Assembly: GCF_000510265.1 (NCBI RefSeq)
Contig: NZ_CP006745.1
Location: 243,444-307,443, forward strand
Reading direction: 5' to 3'
From: Candidatus Endolissoclinum faulkneri L5
GTDB lineage: Bacteria > Pseudomonadota > Alphaproteobacteria > Thalassobaculales > Thalassobaculaceae
Length of the DNA: 64,000 nucleotides
Part shown: one piece after another, positions 52,735 through 63,535 of the stretch
Position numbering within the stretch: the stretch's first letter is position 1
Layout of the letters: each line of letters begins with the position of its first letter
Program-made: the position numbers and the translations under genes
Notes under the pieces: model-generated
What the model was told of the DNA's origin: nothing
The model's input: the letters and a program-made list of their open reading frames with translations, nothing else
Databases searched by the model: none

Positions 52735-52918
52735 CTACTATTGAAACTTATTATAAAAATAAATGAAGCTATATTCAGTGTATTGATATATCTAAAAAGT
52801 TAACTTCATTAATGAATCAACTAATAAGATCAATATTAATCTTTTATTATAACTATTTAAAGTTATTATTTTATTACTTGTATATCTAGGATGAAAAATC
52901 TAGACAATATGATGGCGA

Positions 52919-52991
52919 TGCCCAGGGGAGGAATTGAACCACCGACACGCGGAACTTCAATCCGCTGCTCTACCAACTGAGCTACCTGGGC
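52919..52991 (-). tRNA. tRNA-Phe (anticodon GAA)
   Basis: On the minus strand: acceptor GCCCAGG/CCTGGGC with discriminator A, D-arm GCTCAGTTGGTAGAGC, anticodon stem GCGGA/TCCGC with loop TTGAAGT (anticodon GAA), and T-arm GGTGG/CCTCC around TTCAATT. CCA not encoded. 73 nt. tRNA-Phe near infA-maf is a familiar alphaproteobacterial arrangement. Confidence 0.95.
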
Positions 52992-53916
52992 TTTACAAGG
53001 GGATGTATCGTAGCAAATATAGTAAAATTTGTCTAGTAAAACTTATAAAAAATTCTGAAATTATGCAATTCGAAGCAACCATAAATGTAGATAATTTAAT
53101 TTTTATGTTCATTTTCTATGATATAATGTTCTGATATTATTTAATTTGAAACGCAAATGTTATTTTTTTTGCTCTTAAAAATAAAATACTATCACAATTG
53201 TTATTAACATTATTAACTCAGCTTCTGTATCGAAACAGAATGGATCGCACTTAACGGTAACTTTTAGCTGATTGCACAAGGAACTGCAGTGAAGAAATAA
53301 GATAAGATCGTATAATAATTAATCAAACTATTACAAATGAATGCATTCTACGATAAAGTTTAAAATGTAACATAATTAGCTTCATTAATGGTTGATTAAT
53401 TCTTCATTTTACTGAATACCATGAGACATAATCTTGTATTCTCAAAAGTAATTTATTTATCAGATAAATAATAATGCTTATGCATTTTTAAATATATTTT
53501 ATTGTTTGATATATTAGTTCATTAATTTTGCCTATTTCTGCAATGAATATATTGATAAGGTAAGTAAACGTGTTGTATATACAGTTTAGGATGAAACAGT
53601 TTTATTGCTAAATAAATCGATTAATTCTACGTCAAAGTCTCCAAAGTTTCTAAAAAGATAAGCATGCTTATCTTTTTAGCGGTCTATGTTTTTTTGTTTT
53701 TAACAACCAATATAACTTTTCATAAAATTGATAAAATACTTATAGTATTGTGCTTGTTTATTTTTGATTTGCTAATCAATGCATCAATTATCGTTTAATT
53801 GATTACATATTTGTAATTTACTGATATCTAAAAATAACATAACGATATTATGTCTTAAATAAGTAACATTCGTTAATACGTTTTCTATATAACGATCAAT
53901 TCGAAAGATAATAGTT
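52992..53916. other. Spacer before serC with a 30-bp palindrome
   Basis: About 925 bp. It contains the palindrome at 53650-53679. No gene recognised. Confidence 0.6.
53650..53679. repeat. Perfect 30-bp palindrome
   Basis: CTAAAAAGATAAGCA and its complement, no loop, 53650-53679. The arms end in a T-run on either strand, which suits a bidirectional intrinsic terminator, but no gene ends nearby on the + side; the tRNA-Phe 5' side is 660 bp away. It could also bind a dimeric regulator upstream of serC. Confidence 0.75.
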
Positions 53917-55080
53917 ATGAAGCCACAGCAGTTACCTTCAGTACCATTATTCTCTTCTGGGCCATGCGCAAAACGTCCTGGATGGGCTAACGATGTACTC
54001 TCAGGTGCTGCTCTTGGGCGTTCTCATCGCTCGAAAATAGGAAAAGCTAAACTGTGTGAAGTTATTAATCGCTCACGCAATATTCTTGGCATTCCTGATA
54101 ACTATCTAGTCGGTATAGTACCTGCTTCTGATACGGGGGCTATGGAAATGGTACTTTGGTCTATGCTTGGTTCTCGTGGTATTGTAATGCTAGCTTGGGA
54201 AAGCTTTGGGGCCTGCTGGGTTAATGATGTAACTAATCAACTTAAACTTAACAATGTTCAAGTCATGGAGGCTCCTTACGGTCAAATTGTTAATCTAGCG
54301 GAGGTGGATTTTTCCAGAGATGTAGTCTTTACTTGGAATGGCACTACTTCAGGTGTACGTGTCCCCGATGGAGATTGGATTCTAGCCAACCGTAGTGGGC
54401 TGACTATTTGTGACGCTACCTCAGCAGTATTTGCTATGGATCTTGCTTGGGAAAAACTGGATGTAGTTACTTGGTCTTGGCAAAAAGTTCTAGGTGGTGA
54501 GGGAGCGCATGGCATGCTAGCAATGAGCCCTAGGGCAATTGATCGACTGGTAAGCTATGTACCTCCATGGCCAATACCTAAATTGTTTCGCATAGTTAAT
54601 GGCGGTAAACTTAACAAAGGTATCTTTGTTGGTGAAACCATTAATACTCCTTCTATGTTAGCTGTTGAAGACGCTATTGATACTTTGACTTGGGCTGAAA
54701 AGATAGGAGGCTTGATTACTTTGATTAATCGTTGCGAAGCTAATCTTGCGGTAATTGAGCATTGGGTTGCAAATTCTGACTGGGTAAGTTTTCTTGCAAA
54801 TGATAAATCTATCAGATCTTGTACGTCAATTTGCCTATCAATAGTGGATCCTGCATTTCTTGCACTTTCTTATTTTAATCAAGCTATTATAGCTAAAAAT
54901 ATTGCTAAACTAGTTGAAGATGAAGGTGCTGGTTATGATATTGCTAGCCATCGGGATGCTCCGCCAGGGTTACGAATTTGGGGTGGGGCCACGGTGGAAA
55001 CTCAAGATATTAACGCACTGCTTCCTTGGCTTGATTGGGCTTGGGGCAAGGTTAAACCTAAAATTACAAACTTTACTTAA
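53917..55080 (+). CDS. serC: Phosphoserine aminotransferase
   Basis: PLP enzyme that makes phosphoserine from phosphohydroxypyruvate; it also serves pyridoxine synthesis. It has 387 residues of the alphaproteobacterial type. Seen: [13 protein letters not shown] at the start, [29 protein letters not shown], the Asp of ICDATSA, and PLP Lys190 in [14 protein letters not shown]. Length and key residues are normal. serA, its usual downstream neighbour in this class, is not here: 2.1 kb of spacer follows. Confidence 0.95.
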   Translation: MKPQQLPSVPLFSSGPCAKRPGWANDVLSGAALGRSHRSKIGKAKLCEVINRSRNILGIPDNYLVGIVPASDTGAMEMVLWSMLGSRGIVMLAWESFGACWVNDVTNQLKLNNVQVMEAPYGQIVNLAEVDFSRDVVFTWNGTTSGVRVPDGDWILANRSGLTICDATSAVFAMDLAWEKLDVVTWSWQKVLGGEGAHGMLAMSPRAIDRLVSYVPPWPIPKLFRIVNGGKLNKGIFVGETINTPSMLAVEDAIDTLTWAEKIGGLITLINRCEANLAVIEHWVANSDWVSFLANDKSIRSCTSICLSIVDPAFLALSYFNQAIIAKNIAKLVEDEGAGYDIASHRDAPPGLRIWGGATVETQDINALLPWLDWAWGKVKPKITNFT

Positions 55081-57206
55081 CTTATTTTATTGTATGTTCT
55101 ATGAATACGATAACTTTGCTTAATCAACTTTTGTTACTGATTATATATCGTAAGTATTATTCGCAAAATGCTTAATTTAAGCCTGCAGAATACATTCTAT
55201 CAATAAATATTTGCGATTTAGCTGTTTAGTCAATGCTCTTTATTGTGTATAAGTAATTATAAAAAACCAACATTAGTTTAATTTATACTATTTTTTAGAC
55301 TATAAAATCAAGACCAGTTCTCGATAATATAGATTATATTTTATAATTTCTATATATTCGTATGGCTGTATTTATACGACTTATAAAGTTTTATATTTAT
55401 ATTTTACTGTATAAATAATGAGGGAATGGATTTATATCATTCTTAAAAAGAATCAATATTTAGCTAATAATGGCAATGTTGTAGTCAATTTTTATCAGTT
55501 AAGCTAAACTAAAAAGGCTAAATTAGCCATTATAATCGTCAAATAATCAATAGTTAATTTACTAGAGTATGGTATAGGGAGCGTTCGTTCATTGAACGCT
55601 TATTACACAAATATAGTACTAACCGTAGCAATAAATTAGATATAAATAGAGGATAATTAAGTAATAACATTTAATTTATTTTGTATTGATATATTTAAGT
55701 ATCATTTTTATTTATGACAATATTTATTGTTATCGACTTAAATTATAAAAATATTGTTTAATTTTTAGTTTATATTATGGTCAATCAATTTTTAAAGAAA
55801 ATTACCAAATTATCTTTAAAAAGACTAGTAAAAACTAGTCTACGATAAAAGCCACCCAATTAAGGTTCTTATTAAGAAAGATTTGCTATAAGCGTATGCC
55901 TGTTTGTACCTGGATAAAAGTATTCAGCACTAGTGTTGGCTTAAGCTATCCTTGTTCATTTTAAATTATAATCAAGCAGTAGGCTAAAGTACCATAAAAG
56001 ATTATAATTACTTATCTTTACGTGTGTGCTTTTTTAAATAAAAGTTATATAAGCTAACCTTTAAAATTACGTTACTGTGTATGGATTTAAACTAATTGTC
56101 ACCTTGAGGCTGATTGAAATAATTGTACTCTAGTATAATTTTAGCAGTAATAATGTTTAAAATTATACTAGCTAATAATAAAAGATAATTCAGCGCTATA
56201 TTGATCTTATGTAGTAGCTTTTTCGCAAATTAAGAATTTTATCGATTTGTTTATCAAGCTTCATTTTCGAATAATATTAAAATATTAATGCGGTGCTGAC
56301 TTGTTATTATTATTAGAGAAAAAATGAAAATAACCATCTTAATCTCTATTTATCTTATACAGAGTTAAATTTCTATCAGCTATTTGCTTTAAAATCTAGA
56401 TAGTTAACAAAGCTATTTTACAAAAGATAATCTATAAATCTGCAGTTTTTATAATTTTATTAAATGAATTTTTCATAAGCATTCAGAGTATATTAGCTAT
56501 AACATTTTAATTGTTATGGTATTCATTATTGTAGTGCAATTCTTTAATTAAAAGAAAGCTTCATTAAATCTCATAGAAAAAAGTTACTAATAAGCTCTGA
56601 TTTTTAGATATTTTTTATACGGAAGCCTACTACATTGAATTATTTATATGTACTGCAATAAATACCAAATGCCAACCTATTCATAATAAAATTTATAAAT
56701 AGATAATATCATAAGTTATATAAAAAATATAAATAAAATATTTGGGTTATTTTTGATGCTAGTGCTCGGAGTTTTTAAATATTAAATTATTAGACTAAGT
56801 CTATTAGTAATTAGATTTTACGCTAGTAAAATTGTTTGATTACTTAATCTTTTCAATACTTAAAAATGACATTATTGCCATTAGTATTGCTCGCTCGTTT
56901 TGTTTTATATTTTGACTAAGTTAAAATGTCTTTTAATAATCAATAGACTAATATTGTCTATCCTTTAATAAAAGATAGGGAAATATAATATTTCAAATGA
57001 TGTTTTTCTATCCATAATTGATTTTATACAAACTATCGTAGGCTATGTAGAATGGTTTATTTGAGAAGATTCCCATTGTTGCCAGTAATTATGATGCTTG
57101 CTTATACTTAGATTGATTTATTTTGTTTACTGCACACAGCAATACGATTATAATTGAAATTTTTCAATTATAATTTCGAGAAAATAGAGAAATTAATTTG
57201 ATTCTC
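55081..57206. other. Long spacer between serC and rnhB
   Basis: About 2.1 kb. Small hairpins at 55580-55600 (AGCGTTC/GAACGCT), 55822-55841 (AGACTAGT/ACTAGTCT, loop AAAA) and the rnhB-proximal one at 57147-57174. No remnant of serA recognised. Confidence 0.55.
57147..57174 (-). terminator. Hairpin after rnhB
   Basis: The 13-bp perfect arms ATTATAATTGAAA (57147-57159) and TTTCAATTATAAT (57162-57174) begin 33 bases past the rnhB stop on the minus strand. It is A+T only, so stability is modest. Confidence 0.5.
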
Positions 57207-57896
57207 TTACAGAGAACAAGTTGTAATACTAGGCACTTCTGGTTGCTGCAATAATGCCCTGATGGGAGCAAAGTTTTGCCGATGATGTTGGGTTACACCT
57301 AATTTTGCTAGTGCTTTTTTGTGTTCTACCGTGCCATATCCAGCATTACGTTCCCACCCATAACCCTGATAGCTTTTTGCTAGAATTGACATTGTAGAAT
57401 CGCGCGTTTGCTTTGCCATAATGGATGCAAGGGCGATTGATTTGGATATTTTATCGCCTTTTACTACAGCCTGAGTAGGCCAATGGCAAGTGGGAAGCTT
57501 ATTGCCATCGACTAACACATTAGTTGGTTCTCGATTTATAGTATTTACAAGAGCATTTATTGCACGCTCCATTGCCTTTAGTGTAGCAACTAAAATGTTT
57601 GTAGCATTGATCTCAGCAACCTCTGCTATACCTAATTCAATTACTGCATAAGGTTTTGTTGAGATTATGACTTTTGCTCGAGATTTTTGTGTTAAAGCTT
57701 TACTATCAACAATCATATAAGATATCGCTTCTGGAATAAGGTCTAGATTGATCCAGGACGCGCCTGCTATTATAGGGCCAGCTAACGCTCCACGTCCAAC
57801 CTCGTCTACACCAAATACGGTAGCTCCTTTATTGGCGCCGGAAGCTAACTCTAGATTAAAACCCTGATTATCAATCGTGTTTTGCTCAGCTATCAC
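57207..57896 (-). CDS. rnhB: Ribonuclease HII
   Basis: Cleaves RNA in RNA-DNA hybrids and single ribonucleotides in DNA. It has 229 residues. The four metal-binding acids are in place: Asp31 and Glu32 in GVDEVGRG, Asp130 in VLVDGNKLP, and Asp166 in AKQTRD. The first 26 residues form a poorly conserved lead. GYGWERNAGYGT near the end fits the family. Alone on the minus strand between spacers. With UDG downstream it is one of two repair genes in the window. Confidence 0.95.
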   Translation of the reverse strand: MIAEQNTIDNQGFNLELASGANKGATVFGVDEVGRGALAGPIIAGASWINLDLIPEAISYMIVDSKALTQKSRAKVIISTKPYAVIELGIAEVAEINATNILVATLKAMERAINALVNTINREPTNVLVDGNKLPTCHWPTQAVVKGDKISKSIALASIMAKQTRDSTMSILAKSYQGYGWERNAGYGTVEHKKALAKLGVTQHHRQNFAPIRALLQQPEVPSITTCSL

Positions 57897-59120
57897 TTTT
57901 TATTTTTGGTTTTTTCGCAGAAAAATAAAATTTATACTTTGCTTAACTTTTGCTAAGCAGGCTAAATTTGTCTTTAGTGACTTACAATAGATATTTTGCA
58001 CTTATTGACCTGACGATTGTATGAACAGCTTTGCCATAACGTTAAGGCAATTTTTAGATGAATGGTTCAATTTTATATCCAATATTGTGATCTACTTATT
58101 ATTCTGAATAATGAATTCGTAGATATTCGGAATATTGCTAATAAAATTGATTACACTGTTAATCGTGACATCTTTTATTAATATAACTTTAGCTAAAATC
58201 ATAATGATGACAGAACAGAAGATAACTGCTATTTTCGCTATGAATTTTGATCTAATCATTGCTTAATCTATATTATTGAGAACGGCAGCATACCTGCAGT
58301 ATGGCATATAAAATATATTTTTTTAAATTAGATTGATTGCCCCGTAAAAGAAAGAAATTTTAAAGAAAAATTATACCAGAGAATATTATTTCATAAATTA
58401 GAATTATAGACTGGATTTTGCTTAAATTAGAATGAATTACGATTCACTCAAAACACTATGGATAACACATATTTAATTTCTAATTAGATACAATTATACT
58501 AACGCTTATTTTAGATAAGCAACAGCGCGTGAGTAAAATCTTTCAGATAAGTTTACACTTTATAGCTATTGGTAAATTTTATTGACAATCACCCATAACG
58601 CCTAAATGTCTAGTTAAGATAGGTATAAAAGAACATACATAATTGTAGACCGATTCAAGCTAGGCGATAATAATTACTATACCATTAAGTATTTTTATAT
58701 TGTAACTGGTTATTTTAGGCGTAATATTATTTACGCAGTAAGCTTTTGAAAAAACATTGATAACATTTATAAATGTAATTAAATATACACAAAAGTATAT
58801 TAGTAAGTAAATATTCGAATTTAAAAAATTTTTTCATAAAACCAAACGAAAAACAATCTGATGTATAAAGTACAAGCGTATCCATTATCACGTATATTAA
58901 TCATCTTATAAGTAAGATATACAGAAGTAAATTAGCATTCTAATCGACAAGAAAGTTCCTAAACCTGTTGGTACTTTAAAAGCAATTCAATATTATAAGC
59001 AAAAGTGTAAAGTATAGTACCTCGGTACTATACTTTACGAAAAACAGACACATTGAGTAAATTATATTGTTTCAAAAATACAAAATTACTTGTCGAGTAG
59101 CTAGAATAAATTAGAAGATT
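57897..59120. other. Spacer between rnhB and the ETF-QO gene
   Basis: About 1.2 kb. Only the palindromic hairpin at 59007-59038 stands out. Confidence 0.6.
59007..59038 (-). terminator. 15-bp near-palindromic hairpin after the ETF-QO gene
   Basis: GTAAAGTATAGTACC (59007-59021), two bases, then GGTACTATACTTTAC (59024-59038). It starts 82 bases past the stop of the ETF-QO gene on the minus strand, and the minus transcript continues ACTTTTGC after it. A likely transcript end. Confidence 0.6.
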
Positions 59121-60761
59121 TTACATATTTTGATATATAGGACCTTCACCTCCTTGCGGTACAACCCACTTGATATTTTGCTTTGGATCTTTAATATCGC
59201 AGGCCTTACAATGGATGCAGTTCTGAAAGTTGATCTGCAGACGTGGATTTTGGCCATTCTTGTCACGAATAATTTCATAAACACCAGCTGGACAATAGCG
59301 TTGTTCTGGACTATCATAGATTGTCAAATTAAAACGGACCGGCAGGGATGGATCCTTCAGTATAAGATGTGAGGGTTGATTATCCTCATGGTTAGTATTA
59401 GACAAAAATATAGAAGAGAGCTTGTCGAAGCTAATTTTTCCATCCGGCTTAGGATAAGAAATTTGTTGCGCTTGTGAAGCTGGCATCATTCTCGTGTGGT
59501 CACAGACATGGTGGAAAGTCCAAGGAGCCTTGCCGCGAAATATATAAGTGTCAATAGCAGAATAAGCTATTCCAGGTAAAAGTCCAGCACGAAAAGCTGG
59601 ACGTATATTGCGTGCTTTATAAAGCTCGTCGTATACCCAACTCTTCTTGAGCCTACTCACATATTCTGATAGCACAATCCTGTGCGATACTTTGTTACCG
59701 CTTAAAGCCTCGAATATGGCTTCAGCAGCAATCATACCAGATTTTATAGCGTTATGACTACCCTTGATCTTAGGTACGTTCAAAAACCCGGCTGCGCAAC
59801 CAATAAGGGCGCCTCCAGGAAATGTTAGTTGCGGAATTGATTGCCAACCGCCTTCGTTTAATGTACGTGCACCGTAGCCGATGCGATGACCTCCCTCAAA
59901 AATTGCTCGAATGGATGGGTGCTGCTTAACTCGTTGAAACTCATCAAACGGCGAGAAAAAGGGATTATTATAGTCTAAGCCCATAATAAAGCCTACCGTT
60001 ACTTGATTGTCTTCCAAGTGATACAGGAATGACCCGCCATAGGTATTCCTCTTCATTGGCCATCCGAGTGTGTGAATAATCTTACCTGCTTTATGCTTTT
60101 TCGGTTCAATTTCCCACATTTCTTTTATGCCTATACCGTAAGTTTGTGGATCGCAGTTCTTACGTAAATTAAAGCGCTCCATTAACTCCTGACTGAGCGA
60201 ACCGCGGCAGCCTTCTGCAAATAGCGTAATTTTAGCGTGCAGCTCTATGCCTGGCTGATATCTAGTAGTTTTTTTGCCAGTTTTGCTAATTCCAAGGTCT
60301 CGGGTAGCGACACCTTTTACACTACCGTCCTCGTGGTAAAGTACCTCAGAAGCGGCAAAGCCCTGACATATTTCAATATCTAATTTTTCAGCTTGCTTGC
60401 CAAGCCAACGCACTAAGTTCGCTAGGCTTACAATATAATTACCATGGTTATTCATATTTGGCGGGGTAGGTAATTGTATTGAGGAGTTTTTAGTTAAGAA
60501 AAGTAGATGATCCTCGGTAGCTGGTGTATTTAGTGGAGCTCCTTTTTTTTGACAATTAGGAATTAATTCGTTTAGGGCGCGAGGCTCAATAACAGCTCCG
60601 GATAAAATATGGGCGCCGATTTCAACACCTTTTTCCAAAACAATAACAGATAGTTGCACACCATTTTCAACACACTGCTGTCTTATTCTGATCGCTGCTG
60701 CTAAGCCTGATGGACCGCCTCCGACAATAACTACATCGTATTCGATCGATTCTCGATTCAT
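59121..60761 (-). CDS. Electron-transfer flavoprotein-ubiquinone oxidoreductase
   Basis: Inner-membrane FAD and 4Fe-4S enzyme that passes electrons from ETF to ubiquinone, linking fatty-acid and amino-acid oxidation to respiration. It has 546 residues. The N-terminal FAD fold is VVIVGGGPSGLAAAIRI. The middle contains the conserved FAEGCRGSLS and the family region GWPMKRNTYGGSFLYH. The C-terminus carries the cluster cysteines in YCPAGVYEI and NCIHCKACDIKDP. All features are intact. Its start is 103 bases from the divergent glycosylase gene, so both likely share a promoter region. Confidence 0.96.
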   Translation of the reverse strand: MNRESIEYDVVIVGGGPSGLAAAIRIRQQCVENGVQLSVIVLEKGVEIGAHILSGAVIEPRALNELIPNCQKKGAPLNTPATEDHLLFLTKNSSIQLPTPPNMNNHGNYIVSLANLVRWLGKQAEKLDIEICQGFAASEVLYHEDGSVKGVATRDLGISKTGKKTTRYQPGIELHAKITLFAEGCRGSLSQELMERFNLRKNCDPQTYGIGIKEMWEIEPKKHKAGKIIHTLGWPMKRNTYGGSFLYHLEDNQVTVGFIMGLDYNNPFFSPFDEFQRVKQHPSIRAIFEGGHRIGYGARTLNEGGWQSIPQLTFPGGALIGCAAGFLNVPKIKGSHNAIKSGMIAAEAIFEALSGNKVSHRIVLSEYVSRLKKSWVYDELYKARNIRPAFRAGLLPGIAYSAIDTYIFRGKAPWTFHHVCDHTRMMPASQAQQISYPKPDGKISFDKLSSIFLSNTNHEDNQPSHLILKDPSLPVRFNLTIYDSPEQRYCPAGVYEIIRDKNGQNPRLQINFQNCIHCKACDIKDPKQNIKWVVPQGGEGPIYQNM

Positions 60762-60869
60762 TATTCATTCTCGCTTAAAATTAAATTGTATTATGCATTT
60801 TTGTTATTAGTTGGTAATAAATAATCTTTTAGTCTATAATTAAAGCTGGTCGTGTATTTTTAGGTGAAT

Positions 60870-61745
60870 ATGCTTGGCAGAATACCTAACATAAAAATGA
60901 GAATAACTGATACTGACATTGATGTGGTAATTAAAACTCTTCTCGCTTGGTATGAGGAGGCTGGGGTAGATGAGATAATACTTGACAGACCAGTAAATCG
61001 AACAAGCACAGCGCCAAATTCAACACAAAGATCAAAAAAAAAGTACGCGGCGCCGAGCTGTAGTTTATCTAGAGATTTTTTACGATCTGTTGATAGATCA
61101 GGTAACATACATTTTGATCTTAAGGAGGCAGTTCAGGCTGCTCGTACTGCTGCGAATCGCGCAGGATCTTTGGATGCATTAAACGTTGCTGTAGAGAGAT
61201 TTGATTACTGTAGTCTAAAGATTACGGCCAACACTACTGTTTTTGCAGACGGTATCCCTGGCGCAGAGGTTATGATTGTTGGTGAGGCGCCAGGCGCAGA
61301 TGAGGACCGCCAAGGTAAGCCTTTTGTCGGAGTTAGTGGCCGTTTGCTTGATTGTATGCTAGCTAGCATCGGCCTTTCGCGTTCTAAATCAGTTTATATA
61401 ACTAACATTATTCCTTGGCGTCCACCTGGGAATCGGCCGCCTACATCTGCTGAAATTAGCATTTGTATTCCATTCGTAGAGAGGCATATCGAATTGGCAG
61501 CACCAAGAATCTTGATGTTAGCTGGAGGGACGTCAGCTAGAGCATTGATGAGAATGCAGGATGGTATTGCTAGCTTACGCGGTAATTTTATGAATTGGAC
61601 CTCACCAAATCATCAGGAAACTATTCCGGCCTTAGCAACTTACCATCCTGCTTATCTTTTACGCACTCCAGGACAAAAAGCTAGTGCATGGAATGATCTG
61701 CTTACATTACGCTGTCGTTTAGATGCTATTGCTAATAAATTTTAA
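60870..61745 (+). CDS. Uracil-DNA glycosylase, family 4-like
   Basis: Removes uracil from DNA to start base excision repair. It has about 291 residues from ATG 60870 (the frame is open from GTG 60864). The N-terminal 90 residues are variable; the catalytic fold starts at YCSLKITANTTVFADG. The uracil-binding motif is GEAPGADEDRQGKPFVG, and ITNIIPWRPPGNRPP and YHPAYLLR follow. Cysteines at the FDYC and ISICIPF positions fit the iron-sulfur cluster group, but I cannot place all four ligands. It is divergent from the ETF-QO gene, a common alphaproteobacterial pairing. Confidence 0.88.
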   Translation: MLGRIPNIKMRITDTDIDVVIKTLLAWYEEAGVDEIILDRPVNRTSTAPNSTQRSKKKYAAPSCSLSRDFLRSVDRSGNIHFDLKEAVQAARTAANRAGSLDALNVAVERFDYCSLKITANTTVFADGIPGAEVMIVGEAPGADEDRQGKPFVGVSGRLLDCMLASIGLSRSKSVYITNIIPWRPPGNRPPTSAEISICIPFVERHIELAAPRILMLAGGTSARALMRMQDGIASLRGNFMNWTSPNHQETIPALATYHPAYLLRTPGQKASAWNDLLTLRCRLDAIANKF

Positions 61746-62647
61746 TTTTTATTGTAATGCTGATATTCAAATTAGGAAAATTGATTAAATAAACAGCGAT
61801 TCGTTTTTCATATAGTTAAGGATACTGATTGTATATTAGAAATATCCCTTTATTTAAATTTTTATTAAAAATTTTTTAACGGAAAATTTATTTTACAATA
61901 CTGTTTAAGAGTTAGAACGTAAATAAAATTTCATCAAACACTATTTTACGAATACACAAAAATGTTGTTCTGATTGTATTAAAAATTAATTCGTTTTAGT
62001 TATTTTTGCGTATAAATGGATAGCAATTGCTGTTATTGTGCAACTAGATCAAATATACTAGTAATAAGCTGGACATTCTGTAGTTTGTTTATAAACTTTT
62101 GGACTTTAACTGAAATGGTCATAATTAAACATGAGGGAGTATTTGTCGATCATATGCTAGTCCATTCAAAATCTTTTCTATAATGCAAATTATGGATGCT
62201 ATCCTTTAATATAGAAATTTTTTACTGGAAAAATATTTTAATAGCTTTTTACAAGCTATGATATTTTGTGTTAAATAATTAATTTAATCAAACTTTTTCA
62301 TTAAATTTCCGGATCAATATTGTTTTACTGTATTTTTACTAAAAGTTTTACTTTCTTATTAATCAAGCTAATTGGCACTTTTTGTATTGTATTTACGATT
62401 GATTTAAATTTAAAATATAAAATTTTATCAAAATGACAGTGTATTTGAGCGTTATTGGCCGCCAAATTGCTTGAATCTATGCTATGATGCTTGCTGTATT
62501 ACTAATCTAGTAAAAAGCTACTATCGGGCTGAGTTTTTAAAGCTAGTTGTGTGATTTTTTGCTGAAGTTATTAATTTTTTTATTATTCTAATATAAACTG
62601 GCATTTTTATTGCTTATTACAATTAGTCAAGAACAACAGTTTTAACA
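61746..62647. other. Spacer upstream of ispE
   Basis: About 900 bp. Relatives often have a TPR-protein gene before ispE; none is visible. A promoter-like pair lies at 62455-62483. Confidence 0.55.
62455..62483 (+). promoter_or_regulatory. Possible promoter for ispE
   Basis: TTGGCC, 17 bases, TATGCT, about 165 bp before ispE. The less A+T-rich setting (GGCCGCC, GCTATGATGC) makes it stand out. TATGCTATGATG here is also in the duplicated unit upstream of atpB. Tentative. Confidence 0.28.
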
Positions 62648-63535
62648 ATGGAGTGCTTTTCTAAGTTTGATACTCAGCCTCGCATTCGTCTTTCGCCAGC
62701 AAAAGTTAACCTTGCCTTACACCTGACTGGCAGAAGATCGGACGGTTATCATTTTATTGACACACTTGTAGCATTTGCTGATTTTGGTGACTTAGTGACC
62801 TGGCAACCAGGTGGTTCTGCCTGTTCATTTGAAGTAAAAGATTGTTTTAATCGGTCTAAACCAATACCAAGAAACACTTCTAATCTAGTATGGCGGGCTT
62901 TGTCACTTTCAGGAAGGCTTAATCAGTCTTTACTATCTGGATCTTTGATCTTAGAGAAATTCTTACCTTCAGGCGCTGGGATAGGTAGCGGGTCAAGCAA
63001 TGCCGCTACTGTTATGCATTTAATACTTGATGATCTTAATATAGAAAACGATATTTTGTATAGTAAAGCACTAACGCTTGGAAGCGATGTACCAGTTTGC
63101 CTATCTGGTTGTCCCAGTCGGGTAGAAGGTGTTGGCGAACAGCTAACCACCATTACTTTAGCTAAACCATTGCCAGTGGTCATGGTTTGGCCCGGAGCAA
63201 GCCTTTCTACTGCATCTGTTTTTAGATTAAGAAAATTGGATAATTGCGGCAATATACCAGCAACAGCTATTAACTGTTTAGCTACTGATCCTTTAAGCGC
63301 TATTGCAGGATTACGTAATGACCTAGAATGTATATCTTGTTATTTGCTCCCTGCTGTTAAGGAAGCGATGCTAGCGCTGCAAAATTGCAGCGGTTGCCGT
63401 GTCGCTCGAATGTCTGGGAGTGGATCTATTGTAGTAGGCTACTTCGAAAATCAAGGCAGTGCCAAGGCTGCTGCAAAATTGCTAGCATTTTATGCACCAA
63501 GTTGGTGGGTGTGTGCTTGTACCTTACTGCTATAG
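62648..63535 (+). CDS. ispE: 4-diphosphocytidyl-2-C-methyl-D-erythritol kinase
   Basis: Phosphorylates CDP-ME in the MEP isoprenoid pathway. It has 295 residues, GHMP kinase fold. Catalytic Lys19 in SPAKVNLALHL, the ATP loop PSGAGIGSGSSNAA (107-120), and catalytic Asp147 in GSDVPV are present; MSGSG near the C-terminus completes the fold. The SSN in place of SSD is also found in E. coli IspE, so it is normal. It supplies precursors for the polyprenyl synthase at 37.5 kb. The ATG at 62648 fits the family N-terminus, with no clear Shine-Dalgarno. Confidence 0.95.
   Translation: MECFSKFDTQPRIRLSPAKVNLALHLTGRRSDGYHFIDTLVAFADFGDLVTWQPGGSACSFEVKDCFNRSKPIPRNTSNLVWRALSLSGRLNQSLLSGSLILEKFLPSGAGIGSGSSNAATVMHLILDDLNIENDILYSKALTLGSDVPVCLSGCPSRVEGVGEQLTTITLAKPLPVVMVWPGASLSTASVFRLRKLDNCGNIPATAINCLATDPLSAIAGLRNDLECISCYLLPAVKEAMLALQNCSGCRVARMSGSGSIVVGYFENQGSAKAAAKLLAFYAPSWWVCACTLLL

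Larger units (their letters stand above)
52441..52918. other. Spacer with two strong hairpins
   Basis: 478 bp between maf and tRNA-Phe, occupied largely by the hairpins at 52629-52686 and 52691-52734. No rng or yacG remnant (no yacG-type Cys pattern) is visible. Confidence 0.6.

Noticed and set aside
62648-63535. SSN instead of SSD in the IspE ATP loop as a lost residue
   Set aside because: E. coli IspE has the same SSNAA pattern, so it is normal variation.
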